Positions 1 to 8,110 of a DNA stretch of 26,486 bases are shown here, in pieces. Each line of letters begins with the position of its first letter. Positions within the stretch are counted from its first letter, which is position 1. The notes beneath the pieces were generated by a model, which saw nothing but the letters and a program-made list of their open reading frames with translations, ran no database searches and was not told where the DNA came from. The stretch is from a virus, in the IMG/VR virus record IMGVR_UViG_3300006947_000072, positions 1-26,486 of that record. One strand, written 5' to 3'. Position numbers and translations under genes: made by a program.

Positions 1-1
1 A

Positions 2-1411
2 GGTTTAGATACTACGATTGACTGGAAGAACACAGGTGACAACAGTTATGATGGTGAAAAGCTTTCACTACTAGTACACGATGAGAGTGGTAAATGGGAA
101 CGACCAGATAACATACTCAACAATTGGCGAGTTACAAAAACTTGTCTTAGACTAGGTAGTAGAGTTATAGGTAAGTGCATGATGGGATCAACATCTAACG
201 CTCTAGACAAAGGAGGTAATAATTTTAAAAAGCTGTACGGCGACAGCGATGTAACTAAAAGAAACAAAAATGGTCAAACAAAGTCTGGTTTATATTCTTT
301 GTTTGTCCCAATGGAATGGAACTTTGAAGGATTTATTGATGAGTTTGGACAGCCAGTGTTTAGAACTCCAAGCGAAGAGTGTTATGGACCAGACGGTGAA
401 CTAATAGAAATAGGCGTCGTAGATCATTGGCAAAACGAAGTTGATGGTTTAAAAGAAGATCAAGATGGTTTAAATGAATTTTATCGTCAGTTTCCCAGAA
501 CAACGGAGCATGCTTTTAGAGATGAAACAAAAAACAGTATATTTAACTTAGTTAAAATATACGAGCAAATAGATTACAATGAAGGTATTGGAAGTTCAGC
601 CGTGGTTAACACAGGTAATTTTCAGTGGGCTAATGGAGTTAAGGATTCAAATGTAATATTTTATCCAGATCCAAAAGGTAGGTTTAAAATAAGTTGGACA
701 CCACAGCCACATCTTCAAAACAAAATAATAATTAAGAACGGAATAAAATATCCAGGAAATGAACACATGGGTGCCTTTGGCTGCGATAGCTATGATATTA
801 GTGGTACAGTGGATGGTAGAGGATCCAACGGATCTCTTCATGGATTAACCAAGTTCTCGATGGAAGACGCGCCTGCTAACGCTTTCTTTTTAGAATATAT
901 AGCAAGACCACAGACCGCTGAAATGTTTTTTGAAGACGTATTGATGGCATGCGTATTTTACGGTATGCCAATACTAGCGGAAAACAATAAACCTAGATTA
1001 CTGTACTACATGCGGAGAAGAGGCTATAGAGGATTTAGTATGAACAGACCTGACAAGAGTTGGAATAAATTGAGTGTAGCGGAAAAAGAGATTGGTGGAA
1101 TACCAAACTCTAGTGAGGATATTAAGCAAGCTCACGCTGCTGCAATTGAAATGTATATACAAGCCCACGTTGGTCATTTAGGAGAAGGAAACTACGGTAA
1201 TATGTACTTCAGTGAAACGCTCAATGACTGGTCTAAGTTTGACATAAATAAAAGAACAAAGTTTGATGCTGCTATAAGTTCTGGACTAGCCGTTATGGCC
1301 TGCAACAGACACTTGTACGCCCCAAACGCAGTAGTACAAAAACCAAAATTAAGCATAAATATATCGAGGTACGACAACAAAGGCGGTAACTCTAAAATAA
1401 TACAAAATTAA
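2..1411 (+). CDS. terL: Terminase large subunit (DNA packaging ATPase-nuclease), 5' partial
   Basis: The reading frame is open from base 2, so the gene is cut by the window edge and the ATG at 179 is internal; 469 residues are visible. An LLVHDE Walker B motif (acid pair encoded at 80-85) is followed by the MMGSTSN coupling motif (from 179), the usual order in TerL ATPases. A GCDSYD motif (first Asp codon 785-787) fits the first metal-binding Asp of the RNase H-like nuclease domain that cuts concatemeric DNA. The N-terminus with Walker A must lie upstream. TerL docks on the portal and pumps DNA into the prohead, and the portal gene follows only 2 nt downstream. The small subunit is not in the window. 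The family call is strong; the packaging type (cos, pac or terminal repeat) cannot be read from this part. Confidence 0.93.
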   Translation, partial: GLDTTIDWKNTGDNSYDGEKLSLLVHDESGKWERPDNILNNWRVTKTCLRLGSRVIGKCMMGSTSNALDKGGNNFKKLYGDSDVTKRNKNGQTKSGLYSLFVPMEWNFEGFIDEFGQPVFRTPSEECYGPDGELIEIGVVDHWQNEVDGLKEDQDGLNEFYRQFPRTTEHAFRDETKNSIFNLVKIYEQIDYNEGIGSSAVVNTGNFQWANGVKDSNVIFYPDPKGRFKISWTPQPHLQNKIIIKNGIKYPGNEHMGAFGCDSYDISGTVDGRGSNGSLHGLTKFSMEDAPANAFFLEYIARPQTAEMFFEDVLMACVFYGMPILAENNKPRLLYYMRRRGYRGFSMNRPDKSWNKLSVAEKEIGGIPNSSEDIKQAHAAAIEMYIQAHVGHLGEGNYGNMYFSETLNDWSKFDINKRTKFDAAISSGLAVMACNRHLYAPNAVVQKPKLSINISRYDNKGGNSKIIQN

Positions 1412-1413
1412 AT

Positions 1414-3819
1414 ATGGCTGAATCAATTTATAGTAGTAGCTTTCCTAGTCAAGTAGTTAGTGACTTAGAAAAAATAAGTTTTGAGTACGGTTTAAAAGTT
1501 GCTAAAGCTATTGAGCAAGAGTGGTTTGGTACAAACTACCAGAACAACAAGTATCAAAGCAACAAAGGAGAGTACCACAAGAGAAGACTTTATGCCCGTG
1601 GAGAACAGTCTATACAAAAGTATAAAGATGAACTATCTATAAACGGTGACTTAAGCTACTTAAACTTAGACTGGAAGCCAGTTCCAATTATACCCAAGTT
1701 TGTTGATATTGTAGTTAATGGTATAGCTGAAAGAACATACGATGTAAAAGCTTTTTCTCAAGATCCATTCGGTGTAGTAAAAAGAACCGAGTACATGGAG
1801 TCTATACTTAAGGACATGCAAACTAAAGATCTTACTAAGTTCGCACAGAAAGAATTAGGTGTTAATACCTTTGAGAATGATGAAGCTCAATTGCCAGAGA
1901 CAGAAGAAGAGTTAGCACTACACATGCAACTTACTTACAAGCAGGCCGTTGAGATAGCAGAAGAGCAAGCTATAAACGTATTGCTAGAAGGCAACAATTA
2001 CGAATTGATAAAGAAAAGATTCTTTTATGACTTAACAGTCTTAGGAATAGGCGCTGTAAAGACAGGCTTTAACAACTCTGAAGGTGTTACTATTGATTAC
2101 GTGGACCCAGCAAATTTAGTTTATTCACATACGGATTCACCTTATTTTGAAGATGTATACTACGTTGGCGAGGTAAAGCAAATACCTGTTAACGAACTAG
2201 TAAAGCAATTTCCACACATTATGCCAGAAGAACTGGAAGACATAATGAAACAAGCTAAAACTTATAGTGGTAGAAACAACAGAGGTTACGCAGCTGGAAG
2301 AAGAGAGAAAGACGCCAACAAAGTAGATATACTTTATTTTAACTACAAAACTTATATGAACGAAGTTTACAAAGTTAAGACCGTATCTACAGGTGCTGAC
2401 AAAGCTATTGAAAAAGATGACACTTTTAATCCACCTGAAGAAAAGCAAGGAGAGTACGAGAGATTATTAAGATCAGTAGAGTGCTTGTACGAAGGAGCTA
2501 TGATACTAGGTACAGACAAGCTCATAAAATGGGAAATGTCTAAAAACATGATGAGACCTAAGAGTGACTTTACTAAAGTAAAAATGAACTACTCTATAGT
2601 TGCGCCTAGAATGTACAATGGATCAATAGAGTCTATAGTGAGCAGAATAACTGGTTTTGCTGATATGATACAATTAACCCACCTAAAACTACAGCAAGTA
2701 ATGTCTAGACTAGTTCCAGACGGAGTTTATCTAGATGCTGATGGTTTAGCTGAAATAGACTTGGGTAACGGTACAAACTACAGTCCACAAGAAGCTTTAA
2801 ATATGTTTTTCCAAACTGGTTCCGTTATTGGTAGATCATTCACTTCGGATGGTGATATGAACCCAGGAAAAATACCGATACAAGAAATACAGTCTGGCTC
2901 TGGTGGGCAGAAAATGCAAAGCTTAATAGCTACATACAACTACTACTTACAAATGATAAGAGACACAACCGGGCTAAACGAAGCTAGAGACGGTAGCTTG
3001 CCAGACAAAAGTGCTTTAGTTGGTGTTCAAAAGCTAGCGGCGGCTAACTCAAACGTTGCAACAAGACACATTCTTCAAGCTGGCTTATTTTTAACAGCTG
3101 AAACAGCAGAGTGTTTATCACTTAGAATATCTGATATACTAGAATATTCACCTACTAAAAATGCCTTTATACAAAGTGTAGGAGCACAAAACGTAGGTGT
3201 ACTAGAGTCTATGTCTGAACTTCACCTGTACGACTTTGGTATATTCATAGACTTAGCTCCAGATGAAGAAGAAAAACAAATGCTGGAAAACAACATTCAA
3301 GTTGCACTCGCTAACAAGTTAATTGACTTGGAAGATGCTATTGATTTAAGATCTATAAAGAACGTTAAGCTTGCTAATCAAATGCTTAAGATTAGAAGAA
3401 AGAAAAAAGGACAAAGAGATCAGATTATGCAGCAGCAGAATATACAAGCACAATCACAGGCTAATGCACAGGCTCAACAAGCCGCTGCTCAAGGTGAAAT
3501 TCAAAAACAACAAGCGATGACTACTTCGCAACTGGAATTAGAAACTGGTAAAAATGATTTAAAAATCAAATATCTAGCTGCAGAACAAGAGGCTAAAAAA
3601 GAGCTAATGGAGCAAGAATACATAATGAACTATAGTCTTAAGAAGTTAGAAACTCAAAATCTGCTTTCAAGAGAAGTTGAAAGAGAAGATAGAAAAGACT
3701 CAAGAACAAAAATACAAGCATCTCAACAATCGGAGATGATAGACCAAAGATTAAAAAACAAACCACCTAAAAACTTTGAAGGAGCGAGTAATAGTTCTTT
3801 TGAGGGGTTACCATTCTAA
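1414..3819 (+). CDS. Portal protein
   Basis: This 801-residue protein sits directly between TerL and a scaffold/capsid pair, the expected place for the portal, which forms the dodecameric ring at the head vertex for DNA entry and exit. The N-terminal two thirds is a mixed alpha/beta protein, including a LAPDEEEKQMLENNIQVA stretch near residue 615 typical of the end of phage portal cores. From about residue 667 the chain becomes Gln/Ala-rich and then a charged, probably coiled-coil segment (QQQNIQAQSQANAQAQ, later KKELMEQEYIMNYSLKKLE), ending in a short disordered tail. The length is closer to P22- and N4-type portals (over 700 residues) than to T7 (about 540); the helical tail may form a barrel inside the head. 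The ATG starts 2 nt after the terL stop, suggesting translational coupling. The call rests on position, size and composition rather than a catalytic motif. Confidence 0.85.
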   Translation: MAESIYSSSFPSQVVSDLEKISFEYGLKVAKAIEQEWFGTNYQNNKYQSNKGEYHKRRLYARGEQSIQKYKDELSINGDLSYLNLDWKPVPIIPKFVDIVVNGIAERTYDVKAFSQDPFGVVKRTEYMESILKDMQTKDLTKFAQKELGVNTFENDEAQLPETEEELALHMQLTYKQAVEIAEEQAINVLLEGNNYELIKKRFFYDLTVLGIGAVKTGFNNSEGVTIDYVDPANLVYSHTDSPYFEDVYYVGEVKQIPVNELVKQFPHIMPEELEDIMKQAKTYSGRNNRGYAAGRREKDANKVDILYFNYKTYMNEVYKVKTVSTGADKAIEKDDTFNPPEEKQGEYERLLRSVECLYEGAMILGTDKLIKWEMSKNMMRPKSDFTKVKMNYSIVAPRMYNGSIESIVSRITGFADMIQLTHLKLQQVMSRLVPDGVYLDADGLAEIDLGNGTNYSPQEALNMFFQTGSVIGRSFTSDGDMNPGKIPIQEIQSGSGGQKMQSLIATYNYYLQMIRDTTGLNEARDGSLPDKSALVGVQKLAAANSNVATRHILQAGLFLTAETAECLSLRISDILEYSPTKNAFIQSVGAQNVGVLESMSELHLYDFGIFIDLAPDEEEKQMLENNIQVALANKLIDLEDAIDLRSIKNVKLANQMLKIRRKKKGQRDQIMQQQNIQAQSQANAQAQQAAAQGEIQKQQAMTTSQLELETGKNDLKIKYLAAEQEAKKELMEQEYIMNYSLKKLETQNLLSREVEREDRKDSRTKIQASQQSEMIDQRLKNKPPKNFEGASNSSFEGLPF

Positions 3820-3847
3820 GTAATAACTAATTATATAATATTTTATC
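3820..3847 (+). promoter_or_regulatory. A/T-rich leader before the scaffold-like gene, no Shine-Dalgarno motif
   Basis: The 28 nt between the portal stop and the proposed ATA start are almost pure A/T, with no GGAG-like element. Similar leaders precede the genes at 4965, 6493, 7376, 15676 and 18013. This agrees with SD-independent initiation as known in Bacteroidetes, and it is the main contextual support for initiation near 3848 rather than at the TTG 123 nt further on. Confidence 0.4.
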
Positions 3848-4936
3848 ATAGAACAAGAAGAAAAAAAAGTAGTCGAAGAGGTTACACAACCGGTTGAAAA
3901 AGCTCCGGAGCAAAAAGTAGATGAGTCAAAGTTTCAATCAGCTGGAGATCCAAACGTCATTAAAGTTGATTTGACAGCTAAAAAAGAAGAGGTAGAAGAA
4001 CCCGCTAGAGTGGTAGAGGTTACTGAAGCTCCAGAAGACAAGGTAGTAGAAGCTGTAGAGCTAGCTAAGCAAGTTGTAGAGCCTATTGCAGAGCAAACAA
4101 CTAGTGTAGACTTGCCAGACAACGTTAATAACTTATTAAAGTTTATGGACGAAACTGGTGGAGACATAAACGACTACGTTAGATTAAATGTAAACGTTGA
4201 AGAGATGGACAACATGACCGCTCTTCAAGAGTACTATAAAAAAACAAAGCCTCACTTAGACATGGAGGAAATAGATTTCTTAATGGATGATCAGTTTTCT
4301 TATGATGAAGACATGGATGAATCCACAGAGATAAAAAGAAAAAAATTAGCGTTAAAAGAGCAAGTTGCCAATGCTAAGACCTATTTAGACGGGGAAAAGT
4401 CTAAGTATTATGACGAAATAAAAGCTGGTTCTAAGCTTACGCCAGAGGCGCAAAAGGCAATGGACTTTTTTAATCGTTATCAAAATGAATCGAAAGAGCA
4501 AGAGGCTGAACAAGAGCGTCAAACTGAAAACTTTCAACAAAAGACTGATTCAGTCTTCACTGACAAATTCGAAGGTTTCGAATACGAAGTTGGTGACAAG
4601 AAGTTTAGGTTTAACGTTAATGATGTAGAAAAGGTTAAAACAACTCAAAGCGACATTAATAATTTTATAGGGAAGTTCCTAGATGAAAATAATCAAATGT
4701 CAGATGCTAAAGGTTATCACAAGTCTTTATTTACAGCTATGAATTCAGATGCTATTGCTAATCACTTCTACGAGCAAGGTAGAGCTGACGCTTTAAAAAA
4801 CAGTATTGCTAATAGCAAGAATGTAGATATGAAGCCAAGACAGTCTCACCCAGAAGTTGAAGTTGGAGGCACTAAGTATAGAGTTTTACAAGGTGAAGGT
4901 TCTAGAGATTTTAAAGTTAAACTCAAAAGAAAATAA
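3848..4936 (+). CDS. Scaffold-like head assembly protein, apparent ATA start
   Basis: The frame is open from 3839, after a TAA at 3836-3838. There is no ATG until 4145; the first standard alternative start is TTG at 3971. Coding-like sequence continues upstream of that TTG in the same frame for 41 codons, including SKFQSAGDPNVIKVDL, which looks like a conserved N-terminus of this marine phage family. I therefore place the start at ATA 3848, in a TTTATC-ATA context that mirrors TATATC-ATG at 6493; the product would be about 362 residues. It is very acidic and Lys/Glu-rich, with predicted helices (EQVANAKTYLDGEKSKYYDE; KEQEAEQERQTENFQQKTDS) and a basic C-terminus ending KVKLKRK. Composition and its place between portal and capsid genes fit a scaffolding protein, which guides capsid assembly and then leaves. 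No protease motif was seen. The function is inferred; the coding frame is certain. Confidence 0.75.
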   Translation: MEQEEKKVVEEVTQPVEKAPEQKVDESKFQSAGDPNVIKVDLTAKKEEVEEPARVVEVTEAPEDKVVEAVELAKQVVEPIAEQTTSVDLPDNVNNLLKFMDETGGDINDYVRLNVNVEEMDNMTALQEYYKKTKPHLDMEEIDFLMDDQFSYDEDMDESTEIKRKKLALKEQVANAKTYLDGEKSKYYDEIKAGSKLTPEAQKAMDFFNRYQNESKEQEAEQERQTENFQQKTDSVFTDKFEGFEYEVGDKKFRFNVNDVEKVKTTQSDINNFIGKFLDENNQMSDAKGYHKSLFTAMNSDAIANHFYEQGRADALKNSIANSKNVDMKPRQSHPEVEVGGTKYRVLQGEGSRDFKVKLKRK

Positions 4937-4964
4937 TTATTAACCCATTTAAAACAAATTAAAA

Positions 4965-6425
4965 ATGGCAATATCAAGTTACGGATCAGGTGTTACGGCA
5001 CCTGCTCCAATTCAAGCTGCACTATCAACTAACTACATCGACTTCGCGACGGGTAGTGGTGTTGACTGGTCACAACAATTTTTACCAGACCTAATTGAGC
5101 AAGAAGCTGAGATTTTTGGAAACAGAACTATCTCAGGGTTTTTATCTCAAGTAGGGGCTGAAGAAGGTATGACTTCTGATCAAGTTATTTGGTCTGAACA
5201 AGGTAGACTACACTTATCTTACACTGCTGTTGTTGGAGGTACTGCATCTAACGGTGTCATTACTATTCAAAACGACGTAGACGGCAACTCAATTGGCGCT
5301 AGCCACGGTATTCGTGTAGGTGACACTGTTTTACTAGCTAAAGAAGGTACTACAATAAGAGGTTACGTATCTGTAGCTGACGCTGCTAGTGCTTCTGTTA
5401 CTGTTCTTCCTTACGCTGCTGCAAATTTAAGCACTGCTTTTGGAAACACAGATGCTATCCGCGTTTTAGTATTTGGTTCTGAGCACTCTAAAGGTACTGA
5501 GGGAAAAACTAGAGGTAATAAGCCACAGTTTAAGTCTCACACTAACAAGCCAATCATCATAAAAGATTTATACGAAGTATCAGGATCTGATGCATCTCAA
5601 ATCGGTTGGGTTGAAGTTTCAGGTGAAGAAGGACAGTCAGGTTACATGTGGTACTTAAAGGCTGAAGGCGACACGAGAGCTCGTTACTCTGATTACTTAG
5701 AGATGAGTATGATGGAAGCTGAAAAAGGCGATGGTACTAACTCTGTTATTAACGATGCTACTGGTGGTTTAGGATTAACTTCTGCTGACAACAACGTTGG
5801 TACTCAAGGTTTGTTCTCTGCTATCACTACAAGAGGTCACGTTACAACTGGTGTTACTGGTGTTAACGCTGCTACTGATTTAGCTGAATTTGACGCTATC
5901 TTAGCTAAGTTTGACGAGAACGGTGCTATTGAAGAGAACATGTTATTTGTTGACAGATCTACTAGCTTAGCTATGGACGATATGTTAGCTTCTATGAACT
6001 CTTACGGTGCTGGTGGTACATCTTACGGTGTATTTAACAACTCTGAAGATATGGCTTTAAACTTAGGTTTCTCTGGATTCCGTAGAGGTTCTTACGACTT
6101 TTACAAAACAGACATGAAGTACTTAAACGACAAGTCTACTCGTGGATTCATCAATGGAATAAATACTGCTGGAGCAATTCGTGGTATGGTTATCCCTGCT
6201 GGTGTATCTTCTGTGTATGACCAAACTTTAGGTAAAAACCTAAAGCGTCCGTTCTTACACGTGCGTTACAGAGCTTCTCAAATGGAAGATCGTAGATTAA
6301 AAACTTGGATCACTGGATCTGTTGGCGGAAACGTTACATCTGATCTTGATGCAATGCAAGTAAACTACTTATCTGAAAGATGTTTAGTTGTTCAAGGTGC
6401 TAACAACTTCATGTTAATGAAGTAA
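4965..6425 (+). CDS. Major capsid protein
   Basis: This 486-residue protein follows the scaffold-like gene and is closed by a strong terminator, the usual arrangement for the most abundant virion protein. It likely adopts the HK97 fold shared by tailed phage capsids. The N-terminal segment (FLPDLIEQEAEIFGNR, residues about 39-54) resembles N-arm/E-loop regions. Residues about 85-170 are Gly/Thr/Val-rich and look like a beta insertion. The central part (YSDYLEMSMMEAEKGDG) and the C-terminal NFMLMK fit a P/A-domain core. Codon use differs from its neighbours: by my count 9 of 20 Arg codons are CGT/CGC, while flanking genes use mostly AGA, and Ala, Ser and Gly codons are strongly GCT/TCT/GGT. 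This is typical of high expression. The ATG has an A-rich leader and lies 28 nt after the previous stop. Paralogous head decoration genes were not seen. Confidence 0.88.
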   Translation: MAISSYGSGVTAPAPIQAALSTNYIDFATGSGVDWSQQFLPDLIEQEAEIFGNRTISGFLSQVGAEEGMTSDQVIWSEQGRLHLSYTAVVGGTASNGVITIQNDVDGNSIGASHGIRVGDTVLLAKEGTTIRGYVSVADAASASVTVLPYAAANLSTAFGNTDAIRVLVFGSEHSKGTEGKTRGNKPQFKSHTNKPIIIKDLYEVSGSDASQIGWVEVSGEEGQSGYMWYLKAEGDTRARYSDYLEMSMMEAEKGDGTNSVINDATGGLGLTSADNNVGTQGLFSAITTRGHVTTGVTGVNAATDLAEFDAILAKFDENGAIEENMLFVDRSTSLAMDDMLASMNSYGAGGTSYGVFNNSEDMALNLGFSGFRRGSYDFYKTDMKYLNDKSTRGFINGINTAGAIRGMVIPAGVSSVYDQTLGKNLKRPFLHVRYRASQMEDRRLKTWITGSVGGNVTSDLDAMQVNYLSERCLVVQGANNFMLMK

Positions 6426-6436
6426 GCATATTTATT

Positions 6437-6469
6437 AACTACCCTGCCTTCGGGTGGGGTAGTTTTTTT
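6437..6469 (+). terminator. Rho-independent terminator after the major capsid gene
   Basis: An 11-bp stem (ACTACCCTGCC / GGTGGGGTAGT, with two G-U wobbles) closes a TTCG tetraloop and is followed by a run of six to seven T. It lies 12 nt after the capsid stop codon. It would end or attenuate transcription so that capsid mRNA exceeds that of the downstream tail genes, and the stable UUCG hairpin may also protect the 3' end. Confidence 0.92.
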
Positions 6470-6492
6470 ATTAATTTTTATTATATTATATC

Positions 6493-7314
6493 ATGGCTAA
6501 AAAGCAAACAAAAAATAAAGAGGCAGACTTACCTCAACCTACAGCATCAAACGAGATGCAACAAGTAGTTATAGAAAAAAAACCAGCAAACAGCTGGGAG
6601 ATTAAAGATAGGTATTATTACCTAAAAAACGGTGTGTCGCCGTTAACGTATACAATAAGAGGTGCTAATATCTTTTATTTTGATCAAGAGAAAGGATACG
6701 AAAGAGAGCTAAAGGTTACAACAAATCAAAGAACTCCTTTTGTTGACGAGTTTAAAGGTGATGCAAGACTAGAACATATTGTTTTTGAAAATGGAGCTCT
6801 GTTTGTTCCTAAGAACAAGACAGTTCTTCAAAAGCTATTATCAATCTATCATCCTCACAAGGATGTTTTATATGAAGAGCACAAGCCTATTGAAGAGGCG
6901 GCTAGTCACGTTGATTGGTTAGAGTTTGAAGCTAAGGCTATGATTGTGGCATTAGATTTAGATATTGAAATGGCAGAAGCTGTTATGCGTGTAGAGAAAG
7001 GATCTGAAGTAACAGGGATGAGTTCTAAGGAGCTGAGAAGAGATTTACTAGTATTTGCAAAGCAAAATCCTAAACTGTTCTTAGAGTTAGTTACAGATGA
7101 AAATGTTGCGCTTAGAAACTTTGGGATTAAAGCTGCTGAGTTAGGAGTAATTAGATTATCTTCTGACCAACGCTATTTCACTTGGGCATCTAACGACAGA
7201 AAGTTAATGACAGTGCCATTTGACGAGCACCCATATTCGGCGCTAGCACAGTGGTTTAAGACTGATGAAGGAATGGAGATTTACTCCAACATTGAAAAGC
7301 GATTAAATTCGTAA
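6493..7314 (+). CDS. Conserved phage protein of unknown function, near the capsid gene
   Basis: The product has 273 residues. A disordered, charged N-terminus (residues 1-35) is followed by a beta-rich part with YYYLKNGVSPLTYTIRG and an NQRTPFVDEF stretch, then a helical C-terminal half (HVDWLEFEAKAMIVALDLDIEMAE and SSKELRRDLLVFAKQNPKLFLE) that ends near ALAQWFKTDEGMEIYSNIEKRL. I recognise the overall pattern (a PFVDE motif, then VPKNKTVLQKLL, then an EL-DLL-A-NP helix) as one recurring next to capsid genes of marine phages, but I know of no assigned function. It lies between two UUCG hairpins, so it may be a separately controlled transcript unit. A head-associated or assembly role is only suggested by position. 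There is no signal peptide, membrane segment or catalytic motif. Confidence 0.7.
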   Translation: MAKKQTKNKEADLPQPTASNEMQQVVIEKKPANSWEIKDRYYYLKNGVSPLTYTIRGANIFYFDQEKGYERELKVTTNQRTPFVDEFKGDARLEHIVFENGALFVPKNKTVLQKLLSIYHPHKDVLYEEHKPIEEAASHVDWLEFEAKAMIVALDLDIEMAEAVMRVEKGSEVTGMSSKELRRDLLVFAKQNPKLFLELVTDENVALRNFGIKAAELGVIRLSSDQRYFTWASNDRKLMTVPFDEHPYSALAQWFKTDEGMEIYSNIEKRLNS

Positions 7315-7329
7315 CAACCCATGTAGTAG

Positions 7330-7355
7330 AGCAGCCACTCTTCGGGGTGGTTGCT
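7330..7355 (+). terminator. UUCG-loop hairpin without a T tract (weak terminator or processing hairpin)
   Basis: An 11-bp stem (AGCAGCCACTC / GGGTGGTTGCT, with two G-U wobbles) closes a TTCG loop, 15 nt after the stop at 7314. It is followed by AAACTATAAAAA rather than T residues, so intrinsic termination would be poor. It may instead be an RNA stability or processing element in the leader of the next gene. It resembles the hairpin at 6437 in loop and stem length. Confidence 0.6.
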
Positions 7356-7375
7356 AAACTATAAAAATATAAAAT

Positions 7376-8107
7376 ATGGCAATTAGTGTAGATACTGTAT
7401 ATCAAAGAGTTTTGGCTATTGCCAACAAAGAACAACGAGGATTTATAACTCCTCAAGAATTTAACCTATTTGCCAATCAAGCTCAAATGGATATATTTGA
7501 AAAATATTTCTATGACTTGAAGCAATTTGATCAGGTTCACGGTAACGATACTGGCCACTCAGATATTGTTATGTTTATTCAAGAAAAATTGTCAGAGTTT
7601 GAAGTGCACGACACGGCTGTAGCTAGTGGTACAACGCTGCCTCTTGACTTATATAGAATATCAAGCTTGTATTACACTTCAAGTGACAACGAGATATTTC
7701 CTATAGAAAAAATAACTAAAAAAGAGCTTCACTCGTATAGAGTATCGCCTCTACCTATAGTAACGAAATCTAGGCCTGTATTTACTCAGAACTCTAGTGG
7801 TATAAATTGTTTTGAAAGAATAACTATCACGGGCACTACAGCTATAACTAATAATGTCAAGCTAAACTACTTTAAAAAACCCACTACAGCCTACTGGGGA
7901 TATGTTGTAGTTCCAAACTCTAGTAATGGCAACGAGTTTGCTTTATTTAATGCGGGCACAGCTGTAGATTTTGACTTACATCCTTCCGAGGAGAATTTAT
8001 TAGTTTTAAAAACATTAGAATTAGCTGGGTTTGCAATAAAATCAGCTGAAGTAGTTCAAGGAGCTAATACTAAGATAGCTCAAGAAATTCAACAGAAAAA
8101 ACAATAA
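7376..8107 (+). CDS. Virion structural protein, probable head-tail connector
   Basis: The product has 243 residues. The N-terminus is helical (TVYQRVLAIANKEQRGFITP, then EFNLFANQAQMDIFEKYFYD) with a PQEFNLFANQAQ-type motif that I recognise from structural proteins of uncultured marine phages. The middle is beta-rich (LPLDLYRISSLYYTS; VKLNYFKKPTTAYWGYVVV), and the C-terminus is again helical and Gln-rich (IAQEIQQKKQ). This helix-beta-helix layout, and its place just before a second adaptor-like gene and a tail-tube-like gene, fit a head completion or head-tail adaptor protein. The ATG at 7376 lies in an A/T-rich leader after the hairpin. The next gene starts 3 nt after its stop, so the two are probably translated together. 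The specific role is inferred from position. Confidence 0.65.
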   Translation: MAISVDTVYQRVLAIANKEQRGFITPQEFNLFANQAQMDIFEKYFYDLKQFDQVHGNDTGHSDIVMFIQEKLSEFEVHDTAVASGTTLPLDLYRISSLYYTSSDNEIFPIEKITKKELHSYRVSPLPIVTKSRPVFTQNSSGINCFERITITGTTAITNNVKLNYFKKPTTAYWGYVVVPNSSNGNEFALFNAGTAVDFDLHPSEENLLVLKTLELAGFAIKSAEVVQGANTKIAQEIQQKKQ

Positions 8108-8110
8108 CAA

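Noticed and set aside
179-181. ATG 179 as the start of the terminase gene
   Set aside because: It begins the ATPase coupling motif MMGSTSN, and the frame is open to the window edge with Walker B upstream, so it is internal.
3971-3973. TTG as the start of the scaffold-like gene
   Set aside because: The same frame has 41 coding-like codons upstream, including a conserved-looking N-terminus, so TTG would cut into the protein.
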